Shown here: positions 46,186 to 56,273 of the stretch, one piece after another
Position numbering within the stretch: the stretch's first letter is position 1
How the letters are laid out: each line of letters opens with the position of its first letter
NCBI GenBank assembly: GCA_022841465.1
Contig: JALHRL010000019.1
Coordinates: 1 to 64,000 of the forward strand
Direction: 5' to 3'
Length of the DNA: 64,000 bases
Source: Bacteroidia bacterium
GTDB taxonomy: Bacteria > Bacteroidota > Bacteroidia > B-17B0 > Aurantibacillaceae
Made by a program: the position numbers and the translations under genes
Notes under the pieces: generated by a model
Told to the model about the DNA's origin: nothing
Databases searched by the model: none
What the model saw: only the letters and a program-made list of their open reading frames with translations

Positions 46186-49100
46186 CTAGCGCATAATTAC
46201 CATTTTACCGAATTCTTTCACAAAATATTTTTCGGTTCCTGTTTCAGCCTTTTCAATAGATTCGTTATTTAATTTAATAATTACCTTATACAAATAAACT
46301 CCATTTGCCAGTTTATCACCAAAATCATCTTTTCCATTCCACGCGTAATCTGTAATATTTCTTCCAATTTTAATTGCACCTAATTCTTCTTTGGTAATTT
46401 CTTTTACAACTTTTCCGCTAATAGTCATAATTTGTATAGTGAATACTTCCGGTATTTCGCTGCCTGTTAATGTAAACACAAATCGTGTACTTGTACTAAA
46501 TGGGTTAGGGTAATTTAAAACATTGGTAACGCTTGGTTTGTTTTTAATTTCAAACTGAATCCTGTATTCTGTAAAACCCGATCGGTTTAAACTTCGGTCT
46601 TTCCCTTGAACAGTTAACTGATAAATACCGTCTTCTAACAAATCCGGATTAAAGTTTATTTTACAACTGTTATTAGGTAAACTAGCAGGCGTAAAAATTA
46701 AATCGTTTCCAAAGTATATGGGAACGGAATTAGACTGGTTTGGATATTTTAACGATACAGAAAACGCGGACGTATCATTTAATGCCAAAAATTTATTTTC
46801 GTCTTTTAAGGTTATTAAAATATTTGGTTTTGCAGAAACTAAATCTCCATTTAAAATTCTAACACCATCAAAGGTAACGTCCAACAAAGGATTGGTTATA
46901 TCTTTTTGAACACTAAAAGCTAAACGGCCAATGTTATTAAAACTTTCTTGTTCTTTTTGATACCGTGCGTTTGTTGGAGGATTAACATAAATCCATACAG
47001 CATTATTTCCTAAGTACTGATAGCTGTTTAATGCAATGGTATCGTAAATTATTTGTCCTGGTAAAAAATTATTCAGTTTTAATTTTTGAGGTAAAGGATG
47101 TATCACTTTATTGTTGTCTTCTAACCAATAAGTAACTACTAAACTATCGTTAAAAGGAATAGTGCCAATGTTTTCAATTGGAATTCTGAATTTGGCAACA
47201 TCACCCTCCATTAAACTATCGTTAATAGCAACAAAACCTTTTGCAGGATTTAAAGCACATTCAGGAACCTGATCATATAAAACTTGCCATTTTCTTAACT
47301 GTGGAGATGTACGATTAATGTTATCTTTCATAACAGCTACCAATTGTACAAAAGGGTAGGTAGAAGCGTTCACATAATTGTAAAGTGCTAAAACATCTGT
47401 ACTGTCTTTTACAAAGCTGGCAAGTGTATCTTTTTCTCCATTAGATTTTATACCAATTACTTTTAAAATAGTAGTATCGCCAGCTAAAGCATCGTAAGGT
47501 TTAAGTTGCCAATGCAAACTGTTCCATTTAAAGGCCGGACCAATTATTTCGGATGCAATGTATCCCGAATTCCATCTCGATTTAATGCTGTCGTTTAAAT
47601 AAATGATATCAGATTTTTTGCTTCCTATAACTTCATTTGCTTGTCCAATGTTCATTCCTTTTCTACCAAAAATTATATACGGAACAGTATCGGAAAGGGT
47701 TCTTATATTGGCAGACCCAAAACTTTCAAACGCAGTATATAAGGCGTTGTTGTAGGTAGTAATTTGAGCATAGCCCGGCGACAATGCTCCCATAGTATAT
47801 CCTAAAATGTAATTGTTAGGCGCAACTGCATTTAAAAATGCCTGCATGTCGTTTTTCCAATTACCAAATCCGCAATAATTATTTTGTCCAAAAGAATACA
47901 CCCAAAGCACCTGATTATCTACACACACACAATTACTGTATGTACCCGGCCCTAATAATGGCCAATTAACCGATACAACCGATTGAGGCTCGCCACTTAT
48001 AGAATCAAAAACAGCAAAATTCCAACCATCGGGTGAGCAACCCCAATTTGATAAACCATTTCCATTAAAGAAAAAATTAATTGCTACCGGAGAAATATTC
48101 GGATAAATTCCGTTACGAACACCAATTGAATGAACGTTATTAAAAAAATCAAATTTGCGTAATTGATTGTTATATTTTACAAATCGATACGTATTTCTTT
48201 TAAACTGATTAAAATGAGCCTGACTCCATCCCACTTTATTTCCTATTGTTTGAAATGAACTTTCGCGCCAAATAAAATTATCTGTACTTAAAACAGAATC
48301 TCTACTTACTCGCCAAAAATAAACAGTGCTATCGGCAAAAGGTAAATTAACATTCCACTCTAAAACACCACCTGAACTGGTAATATACGTTTGTTGTATT
48401 GGGTTTGTAAATTTATCGCAGGTATCTAACTGAAATTTATAAGTTGCTGTTTTTGCAAAGGGGTCTGTTGTACTGGCCTTTAAAGTGATGGTGTTTGATA
48501 AGGGAACAATAGCATATTTATAAGGAAAAACAGGAACAACATCCCCACCAGGAATAAATAAATCAACTGTGCCGTTTGTTGCGTTATTTGTTTTTAAAGT
48601 TTCAACAGTTTGATTAAACTGATCTAGTTTTACTTTAAATTTATTTAATCCAATTCCACGAACAAAATCAAGCGGAATATAAAATTTCAAACTGTCTTTG
48701 TAATAAGGGGCAACAACTTGCTTAAGAATGGTTATAGAATCGTTATTGGCAAAATATCTTTCTATTTGAACAAAAAACGAATCTTTTACTGCTTTGCCAA
48801 TATTTTTGTAATTAATAATAATACCAATTGAATCGGTATATTTTTTAGTATCAAAACGTACGTAGTTATTTTTTATTTCATAATCGGGCAATAGTCCGGC
48901 ATCTATTTTTATGGAAGGGTCTCCATGAAGCGTAATATCTAATGCTTGATAACGATTTAATCGTATCATGTTAATAGATGATAGATAGGTAGTTGATTTT
49001 ATAAAATCGCCCAATCCTTTACCATAATCATTAACTCCCATGTTTTGATAAAAGTTGGTTGAGTAGAAATGCAAAGCACTTGCATAACCTGAACCGGCAG

Positions 49101-51201
49101 AAGAAAGAAAACCAATTGCGCCTTTTTGATTTGCGAAAACAAATTTTTCACTAACCGACTGATTGTTGGTTGTGAAAATATCTCCTGAATAACACGAATT
49201 AGCAAAAACAAGCGGATACTTACCCGCATTATTGTAATCATCGGGGTTATCAATTGCCTGATCAAAACCTGCACTAGAACCATGTCCGAAAAAAGTAATT
49301 AAAGAAGCGCCGTTATTTATCGCATCTTTTATACTATCACTAATTACATATTGTATTGGAGCAGTGGTATTCTTAACAAATGTTTTTACTTCTGCACCCG
49401 TATATACTCCTTCAATAATTGCTTCATAACTTCCCATATAAGATGATAGAACATTTGTTAAACTGGGTGTATCTCCTCCCACAAAATGTAAAACTTTTTT
49501 CTTCCATTCTACTTGTCCTGTTGCTTCGTGTTGTTGTACTTTTGATAAATAAATATTTACATCGGCATCTTTTAAAGCAGCAATTCTACCAATGGGAATT
49601 TCAGGATAATTGGCAAGTGAGTTTGTAATTCCTGCGGTTAATAACACATCGCTGCTTGGAATACCGAACACCGGAATTAAATTTGCCGTTTGCGATGAAG
49701 CCGATAAATAATTATAATCAATTCCTTTTCCAATAAGTAATACATACTTTGGTGGAGTTGGTAATGAATCGTGTAAATATTTTATAAAGTTGCGTATTGC
49801 TTGTGGGTGTTTATTAATACCGTAACCAAAGTGATCGTACAATTCATTTATGTTTGCTGATATTACCTGATATGCTCCTCCTGCCGAAGATTCTCTATAC
49901 GTTTTATAATTATTAGCAGAAGCGGCTAAAGAAGGATGATAAATAATTACAAAAGGATTATTAGCGGTAGCAGAAATAAAATTTGAAAATGAACTACCGA
50001 TATTTAAATTATTTAATTGTGTAATGTTGGTGATGGATGATTCTGCACTTACAACTACTAATTTTTGCGAACCGGAATTTGGCACTACCATTCGTGCGTT
50101 TCCTCCTAATAAATAAACCGGTAACTTTTTACCATTACTAATATCGTAAGCTACTAAAGAATTGGTTGTTCCGGCATTGGGATTTGAAAGTACAAAGCTT
50201 TGTTTTGTTGTAAGGGTGTTATCATCAATAAATAACTTATTAAACAGTAGGCTACTTAAGGTAGGTGTTTTAGGATATTTAAATTGAAAATAATGCAATA
50301 GGGTTTGGTTGCTAAATGTTGAGAAAGATGGATTATTAACAGAAAGAACATTAAAATTGGTGTTATTTCCAATTTGTGAATTATTAATAACATAACTTCT
50401 TCTTATAGGCGAGTAACTGTAAAAGGCAGTATCGGTTAGTAATACTGAGTTGTTTAAATGATTGGTATATGAAATTTGCAATTGATGATCGATAAAATAA
50501 TATAAATTCATACTAAACCCCGATAGGTTTATGTTAAAGTAGCAGGGTAGGTTAGAGCCGGTAAAAACAGAATGATTCGCAAAAGGAGTAGTTAATTGTC
50601 CTCCTTTAGCAAACGCTAGTCCAAATCCTTCTGATTGTGTATATCGGGCATCACTGGCTTCGTTGTTATAATCAGGAACTTTGTTGTAATGGCTAACAGG
50701 ACTATAAACTAATTCATTGTAATAATAATCGGCTAAAGGATAATTTGCAATGGTGCTATCTGTTTCAATTTGGTATCTTTTATTTACTACAGAAGTATTT
50801 ACTGTAATATAAGCGTAAAGTGTATCATTAATTAAAGGCCTGTAGGGGTTAGGTAGATATTTTATTTCAGAATACATTAACGAATCGTATTCACGTCGGT
50901 AATGATTAGAATAAAACTCTATATAATCATTGGTGTTAAATTGATTGTCGGCTTCACCTTCAATAAACAAATATTGTTCTTCGCCTTTTACAAAAATTTG
51001 AAATTGTTTTGGATTAATGGTTAGTAAATTAAATTTTGTAGCAAGTGTAGCAGAATCTATTCTAAAAATGCCTTCTTTGGTAATAGGAAATTTAAAATAG
51101 GTTTTACTGTTGTCTATCCATTCGTTACAATATTTTTGACTTTTGCTTAAAAAACAAATAAAAATTAAGAATACGGAAAAGTATAATTTCCTGTTTAACA
51201 T
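46186..51201 (-). CDS. Long C25-family cysteine peptidase, PorU/PorU2-like T9SS sortase
   Basis: 1671 residues; signal peptide ends at KSQ (~22). The N-terminal region (FKFPITKEGIFRIDS, EYDSLMYSEIKY) resembles the PorU prodomain. A gingipain-type C25 domain (~415-770) has the catalytic His640 in FFGHGS and Cys670 in NSCYSG. Ig-like and CBM-like segments follow, and the end has NYPNPF and a FlgD-like TISGKVVKEI segment with KMVIMR. PorU cleaves T9SS C-terminal signals and attaches cargo to lipopolysaccharide. This long form is probably the PorU2-type paralogue, since true PorU is shorter. It starts 1 bp after the PorV/PorQ-like gene. Confidence 0.85.
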   Translation of the reverse strand: MLNRKLYFSVFLIFICFLSKSQKYCNEWIDNSKTYFKFPITKEGIFRIDSATLATKFNLLTINPKQFQIFVKGEEQYLFIEGEADNQFNTNDYIEFYSNHYRREYDSLMYSEIKYLPNPYRPLINDTLYAYITVNTSVVNKRYQIETDSTIANYPLADYYYNELVYSPVSHYNKVPDYNNEASDARYTQSEGFGLAFAKGGQLTTPFANHSVFTGSNLPCYFNINLSGFSMNLYYFIDHQLQISYTNHLNNSVLLTDTAFYSYSPIRRSYVINNSQIGNNTNFNVLSVNNPSFSTFSNQTLLHYFQFKYPKTPTLSSLLFNKLFIDDNTLTTKQSFVLSNPNAGTTNSLVAYDISNGKKLPVYLLGGNARMVVPNSGSQKLVVVSAESSITNITQLNNLNIGSSFSNFISATANNPFVIIYHPSLAASANNYKTYRESSAGGAYQVISANINELYDHFGYGINKHPQAIRNFIKYLHDSLPTPPKYVLLIGKGIDYNYLSASSQTANLIPVFGIPSSDVLLTAGITNSLANYPEIPIGRIAALKDADVNIYLSKVQQHEATGQVEWKKKVLHFVGGDTPSLTNVLSSYMGSYEAIIEGVYTGAEVKTFVKNTTAPIQYVISDSIKDAINNGASLITFFGHGSSAGFDQAIDNPDDYNNAGKYPLVFANSCYSGDIFTTNNQSVSEKFVFANQKGAIGFLSSAGSGYASALHFYSTNFYQNMGVNDYGKGLGDFIKSTTYLSSINMIRLNRYQALDITLHGDPSIKIDAGLLPDYEIKNNYVRFDTKKYTDSIGIIINYKNIGKAVKDSFFVQIERYFANNDSITILKQVVAPYYKDSLKFYIPLDFVRGIGLNKFKVKLDQFNQTVETLKTNNATNGTVDLFIPGGDVVPVFPYKYAIVPLSNTITLKASTTDPFAKTATYKFQLDTCDKFTNPIQQTYITSSGGVLEWNVNLPFADSTVYFWRVSRDSVLSTDNFIWRESSFQTIGNKVGWSQAHFNQFKRNTYRFVKYNNQLRKFDFFNNVHSIGVRNGIYPNISPVAINFFFNGNGLSNWGCSPDGWNFAVFDSISGEPQSVVSVNWPLLGPGTYSNCVCVDNQVLWVYSFGQNNYCGFGNWKNDMQAFLNAVAPNNYILGYTMGALSPGYAQITTYNNALYTAFESFGSANIRTLSDTVPYIIFGRKGMNIGQANEVIGSKKSDIIYLNDSIKSRWNSGYIASEIIGPAFKWNSLHWQLKPYDALAGDTTILKVIGIKSNGEKDTLASFVKDSTDVLALYNYVNASTYPFVQLVAVMKDNINRTSPQLRKWQVLYDQVPECALNPAKGFVAINDSLMEGDVAKFRIPIENIGTIPFNDSLVVTYWLEDNNKVIHPLPQKLKLNNFLPGQIIYDTIALNSYQYLGNNAVWIYVNPPTNARYQKEQESFNNIGRLAFSVQKDITNPLLDVTFDGVRILNGDLVSAKPNILITLKDENKFLALNDTSAFSVSLKYPNQSNSVPIYFGNDLIFTPASLPNNSCKINFNPDLLEDGIYQLTVQGKDRSLNRSGFTEYRIQFEIKNKPSVTNVLNYPNPFSTSTRFVFTLTGSEIPEVFTIQIMTISGKVVKEITKEELGAIKIGRNITDYAWNGKDDFGDKLANGVYLYKVIIKLNNESIEKAETGTEKYFVKEFGKMVIMR

Positions 51202-51202
51202 T

Positions 51203-52285
51203 TTACTTATCTGTTTTTTTATTAAAATCTATTTTAAGTGAGAAGATGTTTGAATAAAGTGCAATAGACCTATCACCAATATCCGTTAAAGCATAATCTA
51301 AAGAGAAAATTCTGTATTTGATACCTACACCAATATTTGGCTGAAAAGTGGTAACTTGATTTGTGCCGCTAACATCAAACTGCTTTTGTATGTTTCCCAT
51401 ACCAAATCTTAAAAACACAAAACCTTTGTAACCCACTTCTCCACCAAGCGCCGGTTCCATGCTCCACAATCCTGTTTTCACAACGGTATTTCTTTCCCCG
51501 TCAAAAGTGTTTATTAAATTTAATTCACCCAAAACAGAAATTCGTTCTTTCCAAAAGAAAAATGTTTTTGAAGAGCCTAATATTAACTTAGGCATGGTTA
51601 CCTCTAAAGAATTGGTAGGAATTTCGTTTCCGGTTTGTTGAAATACAGCCTTATAATTGTCGCTTAAATTATAACTCCAGGCATTAAATGTTCCTGTAAT
51701 ATCTCTTCCTAAAGCGCCAAATTGCCAGCCTTTATAATTGTATCTAATGCCGGCATCTAAACCAAAACCCCAGGCACCGCCAAACTCTCCTAACTTTCTT
51801 CTAATAATTTTAAAATTACCTCCAAGCTCAATTCCTTTTAATTGAGGAATTACTCTGGCGTAACTTAACAAAGCAGCAAAATCAACTGCATTAAATGTTT
51901 TAATTTTACTATAATCTACATTTCCGTTAGCATCCACTAAATCTAATGTGTTTGGAATATTATCTACGCCAAAACGCAACATGGTTAATCCTGCTACGCT
52001 ATTACTATCAATTCTTTTCGTTAGTCCAATAAAATCATATTTAGCAATTCCGGCAAAATATTCTGCATGCATTAATGCAACTTCTAAATCACTTTTTTGT
52101 TGAAGTAAACCTGCCGGGTTCCAATAACCTGCATAAGCCCCTGTAGTGGAAGCAACGCCGGTATTACCCATTCCTAAAGCGCGGGCGCCAACACCAATGT
52201 TTAAAAATTCGTTACTGTATTTTGCAATTTGTCCGTTTACAACGGCTGCCAAGAATATAGAAAGTGTTAAAAAATACGATTTCAT
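51203..52285 (-). CDS. PorV/PorQ family outer-membrane protein
   Basis: 360 residues. Signal peptide ends near VNGQ. The mature start FLNIGVGARALGMGNTGVAS and WNPAGLLQQKSDLE are hallmarks of the PorV/PorQ barrel family (FadL-like fold). PorV and PorQ hand T9SS cargo from the translocon to the PorU sortase. The gene order PorV-like then PorU-like with 1-bp spacing supports a dedicated pair. It cannot be decided by eye whether this is PorV, PorQ or a third paralogue. Confidence 0.87.
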   Translation of the reverse strand: MKSYFLTLSIFLAAVVNGQIAKYSNEFLNIGVGARALGMGNTGVASTTGAYAGYWNPAGLLQQKSDLEVALMHAEYFAGIAKYDFIGLTKRIDSNSVAGLTMLRFGVDNIPNTLDLVDANGNVDYSKIKTFNAVDFAALLSYARVIPQLKGIELGGNFKIIRRKLGEFGGAWGFGLDAGIRYNYKGWQFGALGRDITGTFNAWSYNLSDNYKAVFQQTGNEIPTNSLEVTMPKLILGSSKTFFFWKERISVLGELNLINTFDGERNTVVKTGLWSMEPALGGEVGYKGFVFLRFGMGNIQKQFDVSGTNQVTTFQPNIGVGIKYRIFSLDYALTDIGDRSIALYSNIFSLKIDFNKKTDK

Positions 52286-52327
52286 CTACAGTTTAAATTT
52301 AGGTGTTTTTGGCCAATTTTTATAGCT

Positions 52328-53272
52328 CTAAAACGCCTTTTTTTGAAATTTATTGCTGAATTTTTGTGCAAAGCTTATGCTAAACAAATTAGCCCCTAAA
52401 TAGTTCATATGAAAATGGTCAACAAACAACTCTTCTCTTTGATTATACTGGGCAGAGAGCATGTTCCAGTGTTCTATTTTGTTTGCTAAAGCTATGTTGT
52501 TTACTTGGTTTAACATGCTTTCCATGTTGCTAACATCTTTGTTTCCTCCTTTAAACATGGGAGAAGTAATAAGTGCAATTTGAATGGAATTTTCTTTACA
52601 TAATTGAATAATAGAATCTAAATAGGCTCTGTTTTTGGGTTCAAAATAATTAAAGTAAGGCTTTACCGTATCTTTTTCAATTAACTGAGAATGAAAATTA
52701 TCCTTTATGTATCCTTTAAAAAACAAGGCGTCGTATTTATCTTCTTTCCCCAGCCATCCATGAAGAGATGAGCTAATATTTTTAATGCCAATATATGGCC
52801 AAGAGTAATAAGGGTTATAATAAAAATGCTTAAACCTATTATCAATTTTATTGAATTCATTTAAGAGTGTTTTATTCTTTAAAAACGGAAAGTAATTATT
52901 AAACTCTTTAATATCATTTGTATTAAATTTCACAAAATGTAAATCGGTTTCATAAAACAAATACAAGGGAGCTTTGTGATTTGCCAAATAGGTTTTTAGG
53001 GCGGCAAATGCAAGTGGAGAATTTGCTCCGCTTAAGGATAAGTTAAAGGAATTAAAACCGGTAATGGAATCAAATACAAATGTATTGAAGTGCATGGCCA
53101 CGCGCGATGAGCCTAAAAAAACTACATCGTAAGGCGTATTTCCAAAAAAAGCCTCGGTGTACTTTGCGTAATAGCCTTTTTTATGCATTAACAATCCTTT
53201 ATAATGCAATGCTCGCAAAGCATACAAACTAAGCGTAATGAGTAGAAAATATATAACTGCCTTTTTTATCAA
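52328..53272 (-). CDS. Membrane-anchored SGNH/DltD-like O-acyl transfer protein
   Basis: 314 residues with one N-terminal membrane helix (4-22). SGNH hydrolase block I is FLGSSRVAMHF with Ser55 as the likely nucleophile; the last block has Asp285 and His288 in DHFHMNYLG. This is the pattern of DltD/AlgX/PatB-type proteins, which work with MBOAT acyltransferases to transfer acyl groups to cell-surface polymers. Its start overlaps the MBOAT stop by four bases, supporting a two-component system. Confidence 0.8.
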   Translation of the reverse strand: MIKKAVIYFLLITLSLYALRALHYKGLLMHKKGYYAKYTEAFFGNTPYDVVFLGSSRVAMHFNTFVFDSITGFNSFNLSLSGANSPLAFAALKTYLANHKAPLYLFYETDLHFVKFNTNDIKEFNNYFPFLKNKTLLNEFNKIDNRFKHFYYNPYYSWPYIGIKNISSSLHGWLGKEDKYDALFFKGYIKDNFHSQLIEKDTVKPYFNYFEPKNRAYLDSIIQLCKENSIQIALITSPMFKGGNKDVSNMESMLNQVNNIALANKIEHWNMLSAQYNQREELFVDHFHMNYLGANLFSISFAQKFSNKFQKKAF

Positions 53273-54681
53273 AACTGAAAATAGATGAAAGTGTTTGCAT
53301 TAAAATCACCAAAAATGAAAATAGTAATTACCAATAGAATATAAAATACAGGCTTTAATAGGTTGTAAAGAGCAGGACGCTTGTTTACCAAAGCATACTC
53401 TTCATTTAATTCTTTTAATACCAAAACAAGTATAAAAAACACCATTAGCAAATAGTAGAATCTATCTTGAAGCAGCGTATAATTACTTAAGCTAAAAGTA
53501 AACGTTTCCAAACTAAAAATACGATGGTAAATGAACCCTAAATCACTTATTGTATTTGCCCTAAAGGCTATTAAGGAAATGGTGTGAAATAGTAATAAAT
53601 AGATATGTCCGATTAATTTGGGAGGTACAATGTTTGGAAATTTTTTTCTTAAAACGCTTTCTAAAATAAAAACCAAGCCATGCATTGCGCCCCAAACTAA
53701 AAAAGTGGAATTAGCGCCGTGCCATAAACCACTTATAACAAACACTAAAAAAATATTTAAGAGCCAACGGCTATAATTTACACGATTGCCTCCTAAGCCA
53801 ATGTATAAATAGTCTCTAAACCAAGTAGTAATACTAATATGATTTCTTTGCCAAAATTCGGTTAATGTTTTAGATAATAATGGTCTGCGCCAATTTAAAC
53901 TAAAATTAATATTAAATAATTTGGCAATTCCGGTTGCAATATCGCTGTAACCACTAAAATCGCAATAAACTTGTATAACAAATAAGAAACCGGCAAGTAA
54001 TAATTCAAATCCATGGAAATTATTTACATTATCAAAAACGGGACTCACTACACTGTTTAAATTATCGGCAATTACCAATTTTTTAAAATACCCCCAGGTA
54101 ACTAATTGCGCAAAGGCTCCCCAATTAATGTTTTTAAAATAACTGATACTTTTTAATTGAGGCATTAAATTGTTGTAACGTACAATGGGGCCGGCTACCA
54201 TATGCGGAAAAAAGGAAACAAAAAGTAAAAAGTCAGAAAGTGTATCGTTTGGTTTGTATTTTCCTCTGTAAACATCAACTACATAACTAATAGATTGAAA
54301 AGTGTAAAAAGATAAGCCGGCAGGTATAATTAAATTTTCCATTAATGCGTAATTGGCATTGTTTACATTATTTAAAATGGCAACCCCGCTATTAAACAAA
54401 AATGCAGAATATTTAAAAACAACTAATACACCCAAATTAGAAATTAAGCTTAAGGCTAAAAAACTTTTTTTATAGTGCGTTTTACTTTCAATTTGCTTGG
54501 CACACCAAAAATCAAAAACAGAAGTACCAATTAGTAACAACAAAAAATAGGGGTTGTACGAAAAATAAAAATAATAAGACGCTAGTAATAACCAATAATT
54601 TCTGAAACGGATAGGTGATAACCAATAGCCTATAAAAACTATAGGTAAAAACAGGGTAAATATTAACGAATTAAACAGCAC
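53269..54681 (-). CDS. MBOAT-family membrane O-acyltransferase (AlgI/DltB-like)
   Basis: 470 residues with about 11 membrane helices. The catalytic His321 lies in SGLWHGANSTFLVWG; the conserved NRHWRR-like LNWRRPLLSKTLTEFWQRNH and YSDIATG segments are present. AlgI/DltB members carry acyl groups across the inner membrane for transfer to polysaccharide or teichoic acid. The paired SGNH gene follows immediately. The acceptor here is unknown. Confidence 0.92.
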   Translation of the reverse strand: MLFNSLIFTLFLPIVFIGYWLSPIRFRNYWLLLASYYFYFSYNPYFLLLLIGTSVFDFWCAKQIESKTHYKKSFLALSLISNLGVLVVFKYSAFLFNSGVAILNNVNNANYALMENLIIPAGLSFYTFQSISYVVDVYRGKYKPNDTLSDFLLFVSFFPHMVAGPIVRYNNLMPQLKSISYFKNINWGAFAQLVTWGYFKKLVIADNLNSVVSPVFDNVNNFHGFELLLAGFLFVIQVYCDFSGYSDIATGIAKLFNINFSLNWRRPLLSKTLTEFWQRNHISITTWFRDYLYIGLGGNRVNYSRWLLNIFLVFVISGLWHGANSTFLVWGAMHGLVFILESVLRKKFPNIVPPKLIGHIYLLLFHTISLIAFRANTISDLGFIYHRIFSLETFTFSLSNYTLLQDRFYYLLMVFFILVLVLKELNEEYALVNKRPALYNLLKPVFYILLVITIFIFGDFNANTFIYFQF

Positions 54682-55789
54682 TTTCTTTAATACTTGATTT
54701 TACTCCGTGAATAACATAAGCAGAGCCTAAAAACAGAAATGGGAAAATTACAGCAGTATAACGCTCTGTCCATTCATTAAAAAAAAGCACAACTACGAAG
54801 GCGTGTGCAATTATAATTGCTTGAATGAATAATAAAACATTAAAATGAAACATTCGTTTTTGTTTAAATGAATTCCACAATGCCATTATATTTAGAACAA
54901 AAAAAACAATATGCGCTCCGTTTATAATGTTATGGAAATTAGAGTAATAAGGGCGCGTTAAAGTAAAAAATGAAATAAACTTTAAGCCTATTAATTTAAA
55001 CACTTCCAATATCCCTTCTTTTTCAAAAAGAAGTTGATAAGTGTTAAATAATGTAAGTTCAGCTGGTGTATAAACCGTATTGTTTGTTGGGAAACCGCAT
55101 ATAACCGACCCCGTTAAAATTACATTTGCCACACCGCTAAAATGTAGTTTCACAAAAAAGAAAACGAATAAAAACAAGGCCAAGCCTATTGTTGTATAAT
55201 AGAACAACGTTTTTTTAATACCCCATTTACCTGTACAATGAAGTTTATAAGTTACAAATGCTAATAAAATGATTATACCGGTGGGTTTGCTTAATAGTAA
55301 TAGGAGAGCATAAATAAAAATACGCTTCAATGGAATGGTGCCAACAAATAACTCGTAAGCAAAAAGCAAATAAATGGCTATAAAAAAACTTTCAGAATAT
55401 AAACTCAGGTTCCAGGTAAGTAAAAGCGGACAAAACAACATAAAAAACAACCACCAATTGGCGAGCTTATTATTAAACTTTAGATGAAGTAAAGAATAAA
55501 ACTTATAATAAGCCGCAAGTGAAACAGAATGGGTAATTAGTATAATTGCTGCTTTAGAAAATCCTAATTTAATAAATACCGCTAAATAAAAAATATACGA
55601 AAGATTAAGCAATTGAAATTGAAAAATTTCTTTTGCCTTTTCGCTAAACAATTGTTGGGCTTCCGAAAAAAACTTTTCGCCTTCACCCGTAAAATTAAAT
55701 CCTTTGGTAAATATTAAAAAAGTAAACAGTACAAGATGTAAAGAGTAGAGTAGAAGTACCGTTTTATTTTTTTGTAAAAAAGAATTCAT
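54671..55789 (-). CDS. Polytopic membrane protein, GT-C glycosyltransferase-like
   Basis: 372 residues with about nine hydrophobic segments. The layout (long first loop GFNFTGEGEKFFSEAQ, then paired helices, ending with FNEWTERYTAVIFPFLFLG) resembles lipid-linked-sugar transferases of the GT-C type, but no DxD catalytic motif is clear, so the call is tentative. Its end overlaps the MBOAT start by 11 bp, so it belongs to the acylation operon. Confidence 0.65.
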   Translation of the reverse strand: MNSFLQKNKTVLLLYSLHLVLFTFLIFTKGFNFTGEGEKFFSEAQQLFSEKAKEIFQFQLLNLSYIFYLAVFIKLGFSKAAIILITHSVSLAAYYKFYSLLHLKFNNKLANWWLFFMLFCPLLLTWNLSLYSESFFIAIYLLFAYELFVGTIPLKRIFIYALLLLLSKPTGIIILLAFVTYKLHCTGKWGIKKTLFYYTTIGLALFLFVFFFVKLHFSGVANVILTGSVICGFPTNNTVYTPAELTLFNTYQLLFEKEGILEVFKLIGLKFISFFTLTRPYYSNFHNIINGAHIVFFVLNIMALWNSFKQKRMFHFNVLLFIQAIIIAHAFVVVLFFNEWTERYTAVIFPFLFLGSAYVIHGVKSSIKESAV

Positions 55790-55796
55790 TGATAGT

Positions 55797-56207
55797 TTAA
55801 TCCATCTTTTTGCGAAGTTTCTTTTTTTCGCTAATAAGTATTTTGGTTGATTTCTTTTTTAATTTACTGGCTTTTGTTGGTGCGGTTGCCAGTCTTTTTT
55901 TAGGTTTTACAAATAGTTTTTTAAGTAATTTACCAAAGCGCTCGGTAACCTCTTTCTTATTTTGTAATTGTGTTCTGAATTTATCTCCCGCTAATACAAT
56001 AGCACCTTCTTTGGTAAGATGCTTGTAGTTTTTTTTTATCGTCCACTTTTCCTCATCATTTAATATACGTGAAAGATGTATGTTAAATTCTAAATGAACC
56101 TTTGTTTCAACCTTGTTTACATTTTGGCCGCCTTTACCGCCTGAATGTGAGGTAGTATATACAACTTCTTGCTTTAGAATTTGAGCTATTTTACTATCTG
56201 TTAACAA
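55797..56207 (-). CDS. arfB: Alternative ribosome-rescue factor ArfB (ICT1-like)
   Basis: 136 residues. The release-factor motif GGQ is at residues 26-28 in HSGGKGGQNVNKVETKVHLEF, and the basic C-terminal tail (KKRLATAPTKASKLKKKS) would enter the empty mRNA channel of stalled ribosomes. ArfB releases the nascent chain without a stop codon. It begins a - strand run and is divergent from the amidase gene. The 7-bp gap to the next gene may still allow co-transcription. Confidence 0.93.
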   Translation of the reverse strand: MLTDSKIAQILKQEVVYTTSHSGGKGGQNVNKVETKVHLEFNIHLSRILNDEEKWTIKKNYKHLTKEGAIVLAGDKFRTQLQNKKEVTERFGKLLKKLFVKPKKRLATAPTKASKLKKKSTKILISEKKKLRKKMD

Positions 56208-56273
56208 AACCCTATTAATTAATACATTGAATATACAAATTTAATAAATGTTAAATGCTTTAACTTTGATACA

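Noticed and set aside
49419-49628. + strand frame inside the PorU-like gene
   Set aside because: Antisense shadow of the C25 peptidase region; no start signal or recognisable product.
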